Source of the DNA: JANPBY01 sp963805505
Lineage (GTDB): Bacteria > Actinomycetota > Actinomycetes > DATJPE01
Direction of reading: 5' to 3'
NCBI GenBank assembly: GCA_963805505.1
Contig: CAWDUP010000007.1
Span: 186,001 to 250,000, forward strand
Length of the DNA: 64,000 bases
Shown: positions 34,744 to 43,098 of the stretch, in pieces
Numbering within the stretch: position 1 is the first letter of the stretch
Layout of the letters: each line of letters opens with the position of its first letter
The notes under the pieces: model-generated
Database searches by the model: none
Told to the model about the DNA's origin: nothing
What the model saw: only the letters and a program-made list of their open reading frames with translations
Program-made: the position numbers and the translations under genes

Positions 34744-35121
34744 TCAAAGCTCGTCGGCCCGCAGAGCGCGCAGGACGCAGAACTCGTTGCCCGCGGGGTC
34801 GGCGAGCACGATCCAGGTGGGCTCGCCCTGCCCGATCGACACCCTCGTGGCGCCGAGTTCCTCCAGTCGGGCCACTTCCGCATCCTGGTCCTCGGGACGG
34901 AGGTCGATGTGCAGCCGATTCTTGACCGACTTGTCTTCGGGAACCCTCAGCACCAGAAGGTCTGGACTGACTCCGTCCTCGGGGCTGCCAGCCGGGGGCT
35001 CCAAGACGATCTCGTCAGGGCCGTCGTACGTGCGTCGCCAGCCCAAGGCTGCCTCCCAGAACGCGGCCACCGGGGCGGGATCCACAGCGTCGATGCAGAC
35101 GGCTTGCCAGCGAAGACTCAT
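34744..35121 (-). CDS. VOC family (glyoxalase-like) protein
   Basis: 125 residues from ATG 35121. Glyoxalase-like fold with two beta-alpha-beta-beta-beta units: AVCIDAVDPAPVAAFWEAAL, then NRLHIDLRPEDQDAEVARLE and WIVLADPAGNEFCVLRA at the C-terminus. A single His (LHID) and the Glu in NEFCVL are possible metal ligands. Small members of this group are often resistance or unknown-function proteins. Divergent from hemE (80 nt) and co-oriented with the VOC-cupin gene 41 nt downstream. Confidence 0.85.
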   Translation of the reverse strand: MSLRWQAVCIDAVDPAPVAAFWEAALGWRRTYDGPDEIVLEPPAGSPEDGVSPDLLVLRVPEDKSVKNRLHIDLRPEDQDAEVARLEELGATRVSIGQGEPTWIVLADPAGNEFCVLRALRADEL

Positions 35122-35201
35122 GGGTGTTCCTCTCTCGTTGTCTCCCAGGGACGAAGGTGCGACGGGATGCGCCAGGAGAATGCTCTGGGAGGATAGACAG
35201 C

Positions 35202-36278
35202 GTGATCTCCTCCGAGCACACCGTTTATGCACCGGCTGAGGCGGCCTCGCTCACGGCGGGCTCTGCTCTGGTACGCGCCTGTCGTGCTGAGTCGGTTCCG
35301 CACACCCCCGTGTGGTTCATGCGCCAAGCGGGGCGCAGCCTGCCCGAATATCGCGCTCTGCGCTCCGGCGTCGGGATGCTCGAGTCGTGCCTTCGCGCTG
35401 ACCTCGTCACGGAGATCACTCTGCAGCCCGTGCGCCGGCACGGAGTCGACGCCGCGATCTTGTTCAGTGACATCGTGCTGCCGCTCAAAGCCATCGGGGT
35501 CGACCTCGACATCGTGAGCGGCGTAGGGCCGGTCATCGCGCAGCCAATCCGCAGCCGCGCCGACCTCGGTCAACTTCGGCCGCTGGAGCCCGATGACGTG
35601 GCAGCAGTCTGCGAGGCTGTTGGGCAGCTCGTGCGAGAGCTCGGGCCGATTCCGCTGATCGGTTTCGCGGGGGCGCCGTTCACGTTGGCGAGCTATCTGG
35701 TTGAGGGTGGGCCGTCCCGCAACCACGAGCACACCAAGGCGCTGATGCTCGGCGACCCGGAGCTCTGGGACGACCTGCTCACCCGGTTGGCGCAGATCTC
35801 CGGAGCGTTCCTGCGGGCGCAGGTGCAGGCGGGGGCCTCGGTGGTGCAGCTGTTCGACTCGTGGGCGGGTGCGCTGTCAGAAGCGGATTACCGGACACGA
35901 GTCATGCCGCACTCCCAGGACGTCCTTGCTCAGGTCGGCGAGCTGGGGGTGCCCCGCATCCACTTCGGTGTCGGCACCGGAGAGCTCCTTCCGGCCATGG
36001 CGGAGGCCGGCGCTGACGTCATGGGTGTGGATTTCCGCCTGCCGCTGGATGTCGCTTCGCACCGTTTGGGCGGCGCGGTCCCGCTGCAGGGCAACCTCGA
36101 TCCGGCGATCCTGTTCGCGCCGTGGTCGGTCATCGAGGCGCAGGCGCGCCGGGTGCTTGCGGCCGGACGTGAGCTGCCAGGGCACATCTTCAACCTCGGT
36201 CATGGCGTTCTGCCTGAGACCGACCCAGGCCTGCTGACCCGCTTGGTGGAGCTCGTTCACGCAGAGACCCGGCCCTGA
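35202..36278 (+). CDS. hemE: Uroporphyrinogen decarboxylase
   Basis: Removes four acetate carboxyls of uroporphyrinogen III to give coproporphyrinogen III; cytoplasmic, cofactor-free. 358 residues from GTG 35202, preceded by GGGAGGA. Signature WFMRQAGRSLPEYR holds the substrate-binding Arg residues; FAGAPFTLASYLVEGG is the second PROSITE-type signature; catalytic Asp is in ILFSDIVLPL; the C-terminus has FNLGHGVLPETDP. First gene of the haem group that continues with cgoX and hemQ after the inverted DUF4349 gene. Confidence 0.96.
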   Translation: MISSEHTVYAPAEAASLTAGSALVRACRAESVPHTPVWFMRQAGRSLPEYRALRSGVGMLESCLRADLVTEITLQPVRRHGVDAAILFSDIVLPLKAIGVDLDIVSGVGPVIAQPIRSRADLGQLRPLEPDDVAAVCEAVGQLVRELGPIPLIGFAGAPFTLASYLVEGGPSRNHEHTKALMLGDPELWDDLLTRLAQISGAFLRAQVQAGASVVQLFDSWAGALSEADYRTRVMPHSQDVLAQVGELGVPRIHFGVGTGELLPAMAEAGADVMGVDFRLPLDVASHRLGGAVPLQGNLDPAILFAPWSVIEAQARRVLAAGRELPGHIFNLGHGVLPETDPGLLTRLVELVHAETRP

Positions 36279-36303
36279 ACAGCGTGCTTGATCGCTGTGC
36301 TGC

Positions 36304-37332
36304 TCAGCCGACCGGCTGAGGTTCACGGTCGACATCCCCCGGGCTTGGCGGCGCCGGCGGCTCGCTCGAGTCCGCCACCCCTGCCATCCCTGCGGTGCGG
36401 CGTGACCGAGCGCGAGCCCACGCCACCAGTGGGAGCCCGATGACGAGCCCGAAACCGACGAACGGGACCAGCACGCCCACCGTCGTAAGGCCGGCAGTGA
36501 TGGCAGCAGTGAATGCGGTCCACCCCCGGCTGAGGCCGGCCAGGAAGCCCGTCTCGTCGTCCGTCACCGGGACGATGGTGGTCGGGCCGACGAGCGACAC
36601 CTGAAGGGTGGCGAGGCTGGTCTGGTCGGAAAGCGCCTTCTGCTGGGCCTCCAGCGATTCCAGGTCGGCTTGCCGCTGGGCGAGCTGCGCTTCGACCGTC
36701 ACGACCTCGCCGATGGTGTTCGCGCGGGCGAGCAAGGCTTGGATGCGGCGCACGCTTGCCCGTTGGGCTTCGACGCGCGCACCGACATCGGCCACCTGGG
36801 CGGTGACGTCCTGCGCCTGCTGGGTCTGCTCGAGCACGGTGCCGAGACCGCGGATCTGGGTGAGCAGATCATCCAGTCGGGCGGAGGGGACGCGCAAAGT
36901 CAGCGTGGCGCTCGTGCGGTGGGCATCGTCCGGGTCGATGACGACCTGCTCGGCTCCCACAAGTCCTCCCAGGCCACGGGCGGCACCGGCGGCTTGCGCC
37001 GCCGCCGCGGCAACATCATCGGCGCGGACCCGCACTGACGCGGTGCGGATCACTTCGCGTTCGACCGTGGCCACCCCCAAGGGATTTCCCGCCGCCTTGC
37101 CTCCGTCACTGGCTGGGGCGCCGGTATCGGCGGCCAGGTAGCTCTCGTCCGCCGGGTCGGCGACGGCGCCGCTGGTCGCGGAGTCGGGGGGAGCTTGTTC
37201 AGAGGCGCCGCCGGTGCCGGTCGCACATCCGGTGAGCGTCACGAGTGCCACGGCAGCCACCGCGCTGGCTCCGTACGTCAGTCGGTGCCGCCGCGAACGC
37301 AAAGCTGGTTGCTGGCTCACAGGTGTAGTCAT
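36304..37332 (-). CDS. DUF4349 family lipoprotein with coiled coil
   Basis: 342 residues from ATG 37332. N-terminal signal peptide with lipobox LVTLTGC, a low-complexity linker, then the DUF4349 core: VIRTASVRVRADDVAAAAAQ, a conserved LRVPSARLDDLLTQIRGLG and a long coiled coil (about residues 170-245, ending SLEAQQKALSDQT). One transmembrane helix follows (about 285-315), with a basic cytoplasmic tail. So the coiled coil lies outside the membrane, tethered at both ends. Function unknown. It is divergent from cgoX; a CRP-type site lies between them. Confidence 0.88.
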   Translation of the reverse strand: MTTPVSQQPALRSRRHRLTYGASAVAAVALVTLTGCATGTGGASEQAPPDSATSGAVADPADESYLAADTGAPASDGGKAAGNPLGVATVEREVIRTASVRVRADDVAAAAAQAAGAARGLGGLVGAEQVVIDPDDAHRTSATLTLRVPSARLDDLLTQIRGLGTVLEQTQQAQDVTAQVADVGARVEAQRASVRRIQALLARANTIGEVVTVEAQLAQRQADLESLEAQQKALSDQTSLATLQVSLVGPTTIVPVTDDETGFLAGLSRGWTAFTAAITAGLTTVGVLVPFVGFGLVIGLPLVAWARARSRRTAGMAGVADSSEPPAPPSPGDVDREPQPVG

Positions 37333-37370
37333 GACATCCGTCCCCTCGTCGTCCGCCCGACTCCCGGACG

Positions 37371-37398
37371 TGGGGGTGTGACGCGGGTCACACCCCCA
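37371..37398. promoter_or_regulatory. Perfect CRP/GlxR-type site within a 12-bp inverted repeat
   Basis: TGTGACGCGGGTCACA at 37377-37392 fits TGTGA-N6-TCACA exactly, and the symmetry extends to a 12-bp arm on each side (37371-37382 and 37387-37398) around GCGG. It lies in the 118-nt divergent gap, 39 nt from the DUF4349 start and 53 nt from the cgoX start. Actinobacterial CRP proteins (GlxR in Corynebacterium, Crp in mycobacteria) bind this consensus with cAMP. The other reading is a hairpin; position between divergent starts favours an operator. Confidence 0.7.
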
Positions 37399-37450
37399 AC
37401 GGTTCCCTTCTCGGCAGGTCACCGAGGCCCGGGTGCGGGAGCATGGCTCC

Positions 37451-38926
37451 ATGGGTGCGGGAGAGTCGACGGCGCACAGGCCGCATGTCGTGGTCGTTGG
37501 CGCGGGGATATCCGGGCTCACCGCCGCTCGGGTACTGCACGAGGAGGCCGGCGACTCCCTGCGCGTCACGGTGCTCGAGAAGGCTGCCGTGGTTGGTGGG
37601 AAGCTCGCAGCGGGAGAGATCGCCGGTCAAGCCGTGGACCTCGGTGCCGAGTCCTTCCTTGCCCGTCGCCCGGAAGTTGGCTGGCTGGCCGGCGACGTGG
37701 GTCTTGAGGAGAACCTGGTCGAGCCAGCCACATCCGGGGCAGCGATCTGGTCGCGCGGCAAGCTGCGCCGGTTGCCGCCGGGACACGTGATGGGCATACC
37801 GGGTGACCTTCGGGGCCTTGCGGCCTCTGAGGTCTTGAGCCTGCGCGGTCTCGCGCGCATCCCGCTCGACTCGGTGTGCGCGGCCAGCGCCAACACCGGG
37901 GACCGGTCCCTGGGCCGCTATGTCGAACAACGGCTTGGCCGGGAGGTGGTCGACCGGCTGGTCGAGCCGCTTCTCGGCGGCGTCTACGCGGGTCGAGCTG
38001 ATGAGCTGTCCTTGGACGCGGTACTCCCTCAGCTGTCCGGCGCTGTTCGGGTCGAGCGCTCCCTCCTGCGAGCGGTCCGCCGGATCAGCGTGGCCAGCAC
38101 GACGAGCTCGCCGGTCTTCGGCGGCCTGGAGGGAGGCATGGCCCAGCTGGCGCACGCTGTCGCAGCCGCCTCCCGAGCCACCATCCGGACTGGGCAGACC
38201 GTCCGCGGGCTGCGGCGGACGGAACAGGGCTGGTCCGTGACCGTCGGCCCGAGAAACCACTCGGAACAGCTCGCCGCGGATGCCGTGATCCTGGCCATAC
38301 CGGCGTCCCCTGCAGCCCGCCTGTTGCGTCGCACGAGCGGGCCGGCCGCAGATCTCATCGAGCAGACGCCGTACGCCTCCGTCGGCATCGTCACTTTGGC
38401 GCTGGACCGACGCGCAGTGCCGGACCTGCCTTCCGGCACGGGCTTTCTCGTGCCGCCGGTGGAGGGAAGGCTGGTGAAGGCGGTGACCTTCTCCAGCCAG
38501 AAGTGGGCCTGGGTTGGGCGGTCTGCCCCGGACCTGCACATCCTTCGCGCCTCCGTTGGGCGGTTCGGTGAGGAGGCCGTGCTCCAACGAGACGATGCAG
38601 AGCTGGTGTCCGGAGTGCTTGACGACGTCGGCGAGCTGCTCGGCTGGCCGTTGGCTCTGCGCCCGGTCGACTCAGTGGTGACCCGGTGGGGCGGAGCGCT
38701 TCCGCAGTACCTCGTTGGTCACCTCGACCGGGTTGCCGCCGTTCGCGCAGCAACCCAGATCGAGGGGACGCTTGCAGTCTGCGGGGCGGCCTACGACGGA
38801 GTCGGAGTTCCGGCCTGCATCGCCAGTGGACAGGGCGCCGCGGGCCGGGTGCTGCGGGCTCTGGGATCTCGGAGACAATGGGGACATGGCGTCAACCCCC
38901 GAACAGCAGCCAGCGCCGACTCCTGA
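37451..38926 (+). CDS. hemY: Coproporphyrinogen III oxidase, oxygen-dependent (CgoX/HemY type)
   Basis: 491 residues from ATG 37451. FAD-dependent oxidase that aromatises coproporphyrinogen III to coproporphyrin III in the actinobacterial/firmicute pathway. The dinucleotide-binding motif is VVVVGAGISGLTAARVL (residues about 13-29), followed by the GG motif VVGGKLAAG. The PPO-type central region has EPLLGGVYAGRADELSLD and VFGGLEGGMAQLA, and the C-terminus AAYDGVGVPACIASGQGAA binds FAD again. hemQ starts inside its 3' end (41-nt overlap), so the two are tightly linked. Confidence 0.93.
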   Translation: MGAGESTAHRPHVVVVGAGISGLTAARVLHEEAGDSLRVTVLEKAAVVGGKLAAGEIAGQAVDLGAESFLARRPEVGWLAGDVGLEENLVEPATSGAAIWSRGKLRRLPPGHVMGIPGDLRGLAASEVLSLRGLARIPLDSVCAASANTGDRSLGRYVEQRLGREVVDRLVEPLLGGVYAGRADELSLDAVLPQLSGAVRVERSLLRAVRRISVASTTSSPVFGGLEGGMAQLAHAVAAASRATIRTGQTVRGLRRTEQGWSVTVGPRNHSEQLAADAVILAIPASPAARLLRRTSGPAADLIEQTPYASVGIVTLALDRRAVPDLPSGTGFLVPPVEGRLVKAVTFSSQKWAWVGRSAPDLHILRASVGRFGEEAVLQRDDAELVSGVLDDVGELLGWPLALRPVDSVVTRWGGALPQYLVGHLDRVAAVRAATQIEGTLAVCGAAYDGVGVPACIASGQGAAGRVLRALGSRRQWGHGVNPRTAASADS

Positions 38927-39644
38927 GAACAGCGGGGTTGAGCCGGCGCGGACCGCCGGGCGACGCGCCCGTGAGCTCAACGACACGATCCGCTACACGA
39001 TGTGGTCGGTGTTCAAGATCGCCAGGCCCTTCGCTGACAGCGACCGGTCGCCGGTGGTCGCCGAGATCCACGCGCTCCTGGGCGAGCTCGCCGGCAAGGA
39101 CGTCGTGCTGAGGGGGGCCTACGACGTCGCAGGCCTGCGGGCGGACGCCGACTTCATGCTGTGGATGCACGCCGAGTCCTCCGACGCCCTACAAGACGCC
39201 TACGCACGATTTCGGCGTACGGCACTGGGCGCGGCCTGTCGTCCGGTCTGGTCGCAGATGGCCCTGCATCGGCCGGCGGAGTTCAACAAGTCGCACATCC
39301 CGGCCTTCCTGGCTGAGGAGCAGGCGCGGGCGTACGTATGCGTCTATCCGTTCGTGCGGTCCTACGACTGGTATCTGCTCGACGACACCGAACGAAGGGC
39401 GCTGCTGGCCGAGCACGGGCAGCTTGCACGGGAATACCCCGACGTCCGGGCCAACACCGTCGCGGCCTTCGCCCTCGGCGACTACGAGTGGATGCTGGCG
39501 TTCGAGGCCGATGAGCTGCATCGAATCGTGGACCTCATGCGGCACCTGCGAGCGTCGCGCACGCGTCTGTACGTGCGCGAAGAGGTGCCGTTCTACACCG
39601 GGCGCCGGCTCAGCCTGGACGACCTCGTCGCCGGACTGCCGTAG
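38886..39644 (+). CDS. hemQ: Coproheme decarboxylase (HemQ/ChdC)
   Basis: Decarboxylates Fe-coproporphyrin III to haem b with H2O2; last step of the coproporphyrin-dependent pathway. 252 residues from ATG 38886, chlorite-dismutase fold. The three residues characterised in actinobacterial ChdC are all present at the right spacing: distal His137 (SHIPAF), catalytic Tyr154 (VYPFVRSYDWY) and proximal His177 (LLAEHGQ). The C-terminal DYEWMLAFEADELHRIVDLM block is typical. It overlaps cgoX by 41 nt and is followed 2 nt later by a hemerythrin gene. Confidence 0.95.
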   Translation: MASTPEQQPAPTPENSGVEPARTAGRRARELNDTIRYTMWSVFKIARPFADSDRSPVVAEIHALLGELAGKDVVLRGAYDVAGLRADADFMLWMHAESSDALQDAYARFRRTALGAACRPVWSQMALHRPAEFNKSHIPAFLAEEQARAYVCVYPFVRSYDWYLLDDTERRALLAEHGQLAREYPDVRANTVAAFALGDYEWMLAFEADELHRIVDLMRHLRASRTRLYVREEVPFYTGRRLSLDDLVAGLP

Positions 39645-39646
39645 GG

Positions 39647-40240
39647 ATGCCCTACGACTGGGACGAGGACGCCCGTCCGGTTGGCCCGGCCCCTGAGCCC
39701 GGACAGGTCTACAGCAGCCAAGGGCGGGCAGTGGCCGGACATCTGGTCGAGATCCACGACCATCTTCGCGGCGAGCTTGCGCGCGTGCGAGACCTCGTCG
39801 AGGAGGTGCGCTCGGGACGAGTTGCGGCAGCCGAGGCGCGAGCCACGGTGAGCTCGCTGACCATGAGCCGACACGACTGGCGTCTTGGCGCGTACTGCGC
39901 GTCGTTTTGCCAGTTCGTCGCTGGCCACCATGGGCTGGAGGACGCCGCGGTCTTTCCCTATCTGGCATCCGCGGACGTCCGGCTGACCCCCGTGGTGGAG
40001 CGGCTCAAGCAAGAACACGTCGTGGTGCACGAGCTGTTGGTCACGTTGGATGCGGTGCTCGTGGAAATCCTGAACGGGCAACGCAGCGATCCTTCGGGCT
40101 TCGACGGGACCGAGCTGTTGGCGAACCTCGCAGACACCCTCGAGCGGCTGGGTGACGCTTTGCTGTCTCACCTGGCGTACGAGGAGCGAGAGCTGCTGGA
40201 ACCGCTGGCCCGGCTTGGATTCTTCGCCGGTCAGGTGTGA
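39647..40240 (+). CDS. Hemerythrin HHE-domain protein
   Basis: 197 residues from ATG 39647. Four-helix HHE domain with His/Glu iron ligands spread as expected: GHLVEIHDHLRGELARV (H...H.H), AGHHGLEDAAVFP (HH..E), KQEHVVVHELL (H...H) and SHLAYEERELLEPL (H..YEE). Diiron proteins of this class bind O2, NO or iron, or sense redox state. The start is 2 nt after hemQ, so iron/O2 handling and haem synthesis appear co-expressed; an actual functional link is inference. Confidence 0.9.
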   Translation: MPYDWDEDARPVGPAPEPGQVYSSQGRAVAGHLVEIHDHLRGELARVRDLVEEVRSGRVAAAEARATVSSLTMSRHDWRLGAYCASFCQFVAGHHGLEDAAVFPYLASADVRLTPVVERLKQEHVVVHELLVTLDAVLVEILNGQRSDPSGFDGTELLANLADTLERLGDALLSHLAYEERELLEPLARLGFFAGQV

Positions 40241-40262
40241 GCGGGGTCTGGCTGGTCTTGGG

Positions 40263-40745
40263 TCAACTCGCGTTGGCCTGCGGAGGAGCTTCGGCCTTCT
40301 CGAGGGTGAGGCTCACCGAGTTGATGCAGTAGCGCAGGTCGGTCGGTGTCCCGTAGCCCTCGCCGGCGAACACGTGCCCGAGGTGGGAGCCGCAGTTCGC
40401 GCACCGAACCTCGGTGCGACTCATGCCCATCGAGGTGTCGGTGATCTCGACGATCGCGTCGCCGGCCAGGGGAGTGAAGAAGGACGGCCAGCCGCAGTGG
40501 CTGTCGAACTTCGTCTCCGATCGGAACAGTTCGGCCTGACAGGCGCGGCAGCGGTAGACGCCGACGTCCTTCGCGTCGGTGTACTCACCGGTGAAGGCCC
40601 GCTCGGTGCCGTGCTTGCGGAGAACCTGGTAGGCCGCCGGATCCAGCTCGGCCTTCCATTCTTCCTCGCTCTTCTGCACCGGATACGGGGTTCCGTCTGG
40701 GCGGGTGTCGACTGTCTCTGCGGCGGTATCACTCTTGCGAAACAT
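40263..40745 (-). CDS. msrB: Peptide-methionine (R)-S-oxide reductase
   Basis: 160 residues from ATG 40745. Reduces R-methionine sulfoxide in proteins. The two Zn CxxC pairs are CRAC and CANC; the active-site block is HCGWPSFF; and the catalytic Cys is in RYCINSVSL near the C-terminus. The N-terminal 20 residues are variable. It converges on the hemerythrin gene (22 nt) and is divergent from the cysteine hydrolase gene. Confidence 0.95.
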   Translation of the reverse strand: MFRKSDTAAETVDTRPDGTPYPVQKSEEEWKAELDPAAYQVLRKHGTERAFTGEYTDAKDVGVYRCRACQAELFRSETKFDSHCGWPSFFTPLAGDAIVEITDTSMGMSRTEVRCANCGSHLGHVFAGEGYGTPTDLRYCINSVSLTLEKAEAPPQANAS

Positions 40746-40903
40746 GCAACGACCGTAGCCCGGTCCCGCCGCGGGCGCACCTGGCTCGCGGCGATCGTCA
40801 CCGGAGCGTCATACCTGGCCGAACCTTGGGGAGACTGGCACTCGCAGTCTGGAGTGGATCGGGCTAGCGTGCGATGCATCGCCGCGTCTACCAAGGAGCC
40901 AAC

Positions 40904-41551
40904 ATGAGCCTGAATCCGTCAGAGACCGCTGTCGTGCTCATCGAGTACCAGAACGACTTCGTCTCCGAGGGTGGCGCGCTGCACGGTGCCGTCGCCGACG
41001 TCATGGAGTCGACACACATGCTGCAGAACTCGGCCGACACGGCCAAGCGTGCACGAGACGCCGGCGCGACCATCATCCACGCGCCGATCGCCTTCGCCGA
41101 GGGATACGGCGAGATCAACGCGCAGCCCTACGGCATTCTCGCGGGGGTCGTGGAGAGCAACGCCTTCGTCAAAGGCTCATGGGGCGCGGAGATCGTTGAC
41201 GCCGTAGCGCCCGAGAGTGGCGACATCGTGGTCGAAGGCAAGCGGGGCCTGGATGCCTTCGGCTCGACCAACCTCGACTTCATCCTGCGCAGCAAAGGGA
41301 TCAAGAACGTCGCCATCGGAGGATTCCTGACGAACTGCTGCGTGGAGTCGACCATGCGTTCGGCGTATGAGAAGGGGTTCAACGTCTATACGTTGACCGA
41401 CTGCGTCGCTGCCACGTCGCAGGAGGAGCACGACAACGCCATCGCGAAGGACTACCCGATGTTCTCCCGTCCGGTGACGAGTGAGGAGTTCATGGCCGCG
41501 CTCGCCGGCGAGGGCGCCCTCGCTGACAGCAGCCGCGGCTACGAGGGCTGA
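40904..41551 (+). CDS. Isochorismatase-like cysteine hydrolase
   Basis: 215 residues from ATG 40904 with an AAGGAG site 9 nt upstream. The catalytic triad of the cysteine-hydrolase superfamily is visible: Asp in VLIEYQNDF, Lys in VEGKRGLDAF and Cys in GGFLTNCCVESTMRSAYEKG. The VLIEYQNDFVSEGG start is like the nicotinamidase and YcaC groups. It hydrolyses an amide, ester or carbamate; substrate not determinable. The next gene begins within 4 nt of its stop if the proposed CTG start is right. Confidence 0.88.
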   Translation: MSLNPSETAVVLIEYQNDFVSEGGALHGAVADVMESTHMLQNSADTAKRARDAGATIIHAPIAFAEGYGEINAQPYGILAGVVESNAFVKGSWGAEIVDAVAPESGDIVVEGKRGLDAFGSTNLDFILRSKGIKNVAIGGFLTNCCVESTMRSAYEKGFNVYTLTDCVAATSQEEHDNAIAKDYPMFSRPVTSEEFMAALAGEGALADSSRGYEG

Positions 41552-41554
41552 GCC

Positions 41555-42646
41555 CTGGCCAAGGCGGGGGCGTACGGCGAGCCCGTCGAGCTGGCGGTCG
41601 CGGGACGAGCGGTCCGGATCAGCAACCCGCAGCGGCCGTACTTCCCTGCCGTAGGGCTGACCAAGTTCGACATCGCGTCGTATTTCGCCGCGGTGGCGCC
41701 AGTCATGCTGCGAGCGCTGCGCGATCGCCCCACCACCCTGGAGCGCTGGCCGTCCGGGGTCGTGGAGGGTGTCGTGCTCTCGACCCGAGACGGCGCCAAG
41801 GGACAGGCGTTCTACCAGAAACGAGTCCCCCCGGGCGCGCCGGAGTGGATCGAGACCGCACGCATCGCGTTTCCCAGCGGACGTACGGCTGACGAGGTCT
41901 GCCCCACCGAGGAAGCGGTGATTCCCTGGGCGGCCAATCTCGGAACGATCACCTTTCATCCCTGGCCGGTACGCCGTCAGGATGTCGATCATCCAGATGA
42001 GCTGCGCCTCGACTTCGACCCACAACCGGGTGCCGACTTCGCAAGCTCGGCCCGGGTCGCCCTGGAGGCGAAGGCGCTGTTCGACGAGCTCGGTTGGGTC
42101 GGATGGCCCAAGACCAGCGGAGGGCGAGGGCTGCACGTCTATGTGCGTATCGAGGCGCGCTGGACATTCACGCAGGTGCGACATGCGGCCATCGCCTTCG
42201 GACGAGAACTCGAACGGCGGATGCCCGGTCGCGTGACCACGAACTGGTGGAAAGAGGAACGGCCCGAGGGATCGGTGTTCGTCGACTACAACCAGAACGC
42301 TCGGGACCGGACTATCGCGAGCGCTTGGTCGGTGCGCTCTCGTGCGCATGCCCCCGTGTCGACACCGTTGGGCTGGGACGAGGTGCTCGACGCTGACCCG
42401 CTCGAGCTGACGGTGCGATCGGTCCCCGGGAGATTGGCTGCCCGGGGGGACCCGCATGCCGCCATCGATGACGTCGCGCATGACTTGACGCCCCTGCTCG
42501 ACTGGTACGCCCGGGACGAGACCGACCGCGAGCTGGGTGACCTGCCGTACCCGCCGGACTATCCGAAGATGCCAGGGGAACCGCCACGCGTTCAGCCCAG
42601 CAGGATGAACCCCGCGAACTGGGACGACGAAGGTCGGAAGGGGTGA
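41555..42646 (+). CDS. Stand-alone LigD-type primase-polymerase (Prim-PolC/PolDom)
   Basis: 363 residues if translation starts at CTG 41555. An ATG at 41693 exists but would remove about 46 conserved residues, including VELAVAGRAVRISNPQRPYF and GLTKFDIASYFAAVAPV; no ATG, GTG or TTG lies between the preceding stop (41551) and 41681. Catalytic landmarks: ELRLDFDPQPG with the two metal-binding Asp, WPKTSGGRGLHVYVRI and VFVDYNQNARDRTIASA. These are archaeo-eukaryotic primase-fold polymerases. In mycobacteria the homologue Prim-PolC works with ligase LigC in base-excision repair; a LigC-type gene is 2.6 kb downstream here. No Ku gene is present. Confidence 0.88.
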   Translation: MAKAGAYGEPVELAVAGRAVRISNPQRPYFPAVGLTKFDIASYFAAVAPVMLRALRDRPTTLERWPSGVVEGVVLSTRDGAKGQAFYQKRVPPGAPEWIETARIAFPSGRTADEVCPTEEAVIPWAANLGTITFHPWPVRRQDVDHPDELRLDFDPQPGADFASSARVALEAKALFDELGWVGWPKTSGGRGLHVYVRIEARWTFTQVRHAAIAFGRELERRMPGRVTTNWWKEERPEGSVFVDYNQNARDRTIASAWSVRSRAHAPVSTPLGWDEVLDADPLELTVRSVPGRLAARGDPHAAIDDVAHDLTPLLDWYARDETDRELGDLPYPPDYPKMPGEPPRVQPSRMNPANWDDEGRKG

Positions 42647-43059
42647 CACGTCGCCAGGCGGGCAACCCGCTCGGCTCGGGCGGGTCATCACGCTGGTCCT
42701 TGATGTCCCAGAACTCCATTCTGTGCATCTGCTCCAGAGAATCGGTGCTCAGCGTCGGATCTGTGGGCTCGTTCCTGTCGGTGGGATCGGTCGGGTCTGT
42801 GATGTCGCTCGCGTCTCTCGGTTCCTTCCAGTCGATGAGCTCCGCACTGTCGTTCCAGTCCGATCGTTCGGTCATGAGCGGGCAATCGAACGGTTCGCTG
42901 ATGTCGTGGCGGAGCAACGGAGCCGTGCGCCGATCCGCCACGAACGGTGACCTCCGGTTGCTCGGGCGGCCGGGCCTCGGAATCGGCGTGGCCACGGTGT
43001 GCCTGGCACTGGTCTGGTGGCGAGTCGGCGGTGGGAGGTCACCGGCGGGCCGGGCATGA
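42643..43059 (+). CDS. Ser-x-x triplet-repeat membrane protein
   Basis: 138 residues from GTG 42643 (4-nt overlap with the polymerase stop). Residues 16-93 contain 26 successive three-residue units with Ser first (25 Ser and one Cys at residue 28). The second position is mostly hydrophobic (Val, Leu, Phe, Ile) and the third is often Gly, Leu, Met or Gln; units 7-14 show a nine-residue super-repeat (Leu, Gly, Gly in third place). One transmembrane helix follows at about 106-124, with a short basic tail. An internal ATG at 42703 would cut into the repeat, so GTG 42643 is preferred. Likely a solenoid or fibre-like element anchored in the membrane; function unknown. Confidence 0.8.
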   Translation: MTRRQAGNPLGSGGSSRWSLMSQNSILCICSRESVLSVGSVGSFLSVGSVGSVMSLASLGSFQSMSSALSFQSDRSVMSGQSNGSLMSWRSNGAVRRSATNGDLRLLGRPGLGIGVATVCLALVWWRVGGGRSPAGRA

Positions 43060-43098
43060 CTAGCGTTGGAGCTGCGACCACACCCCCAGGAGCACGAG

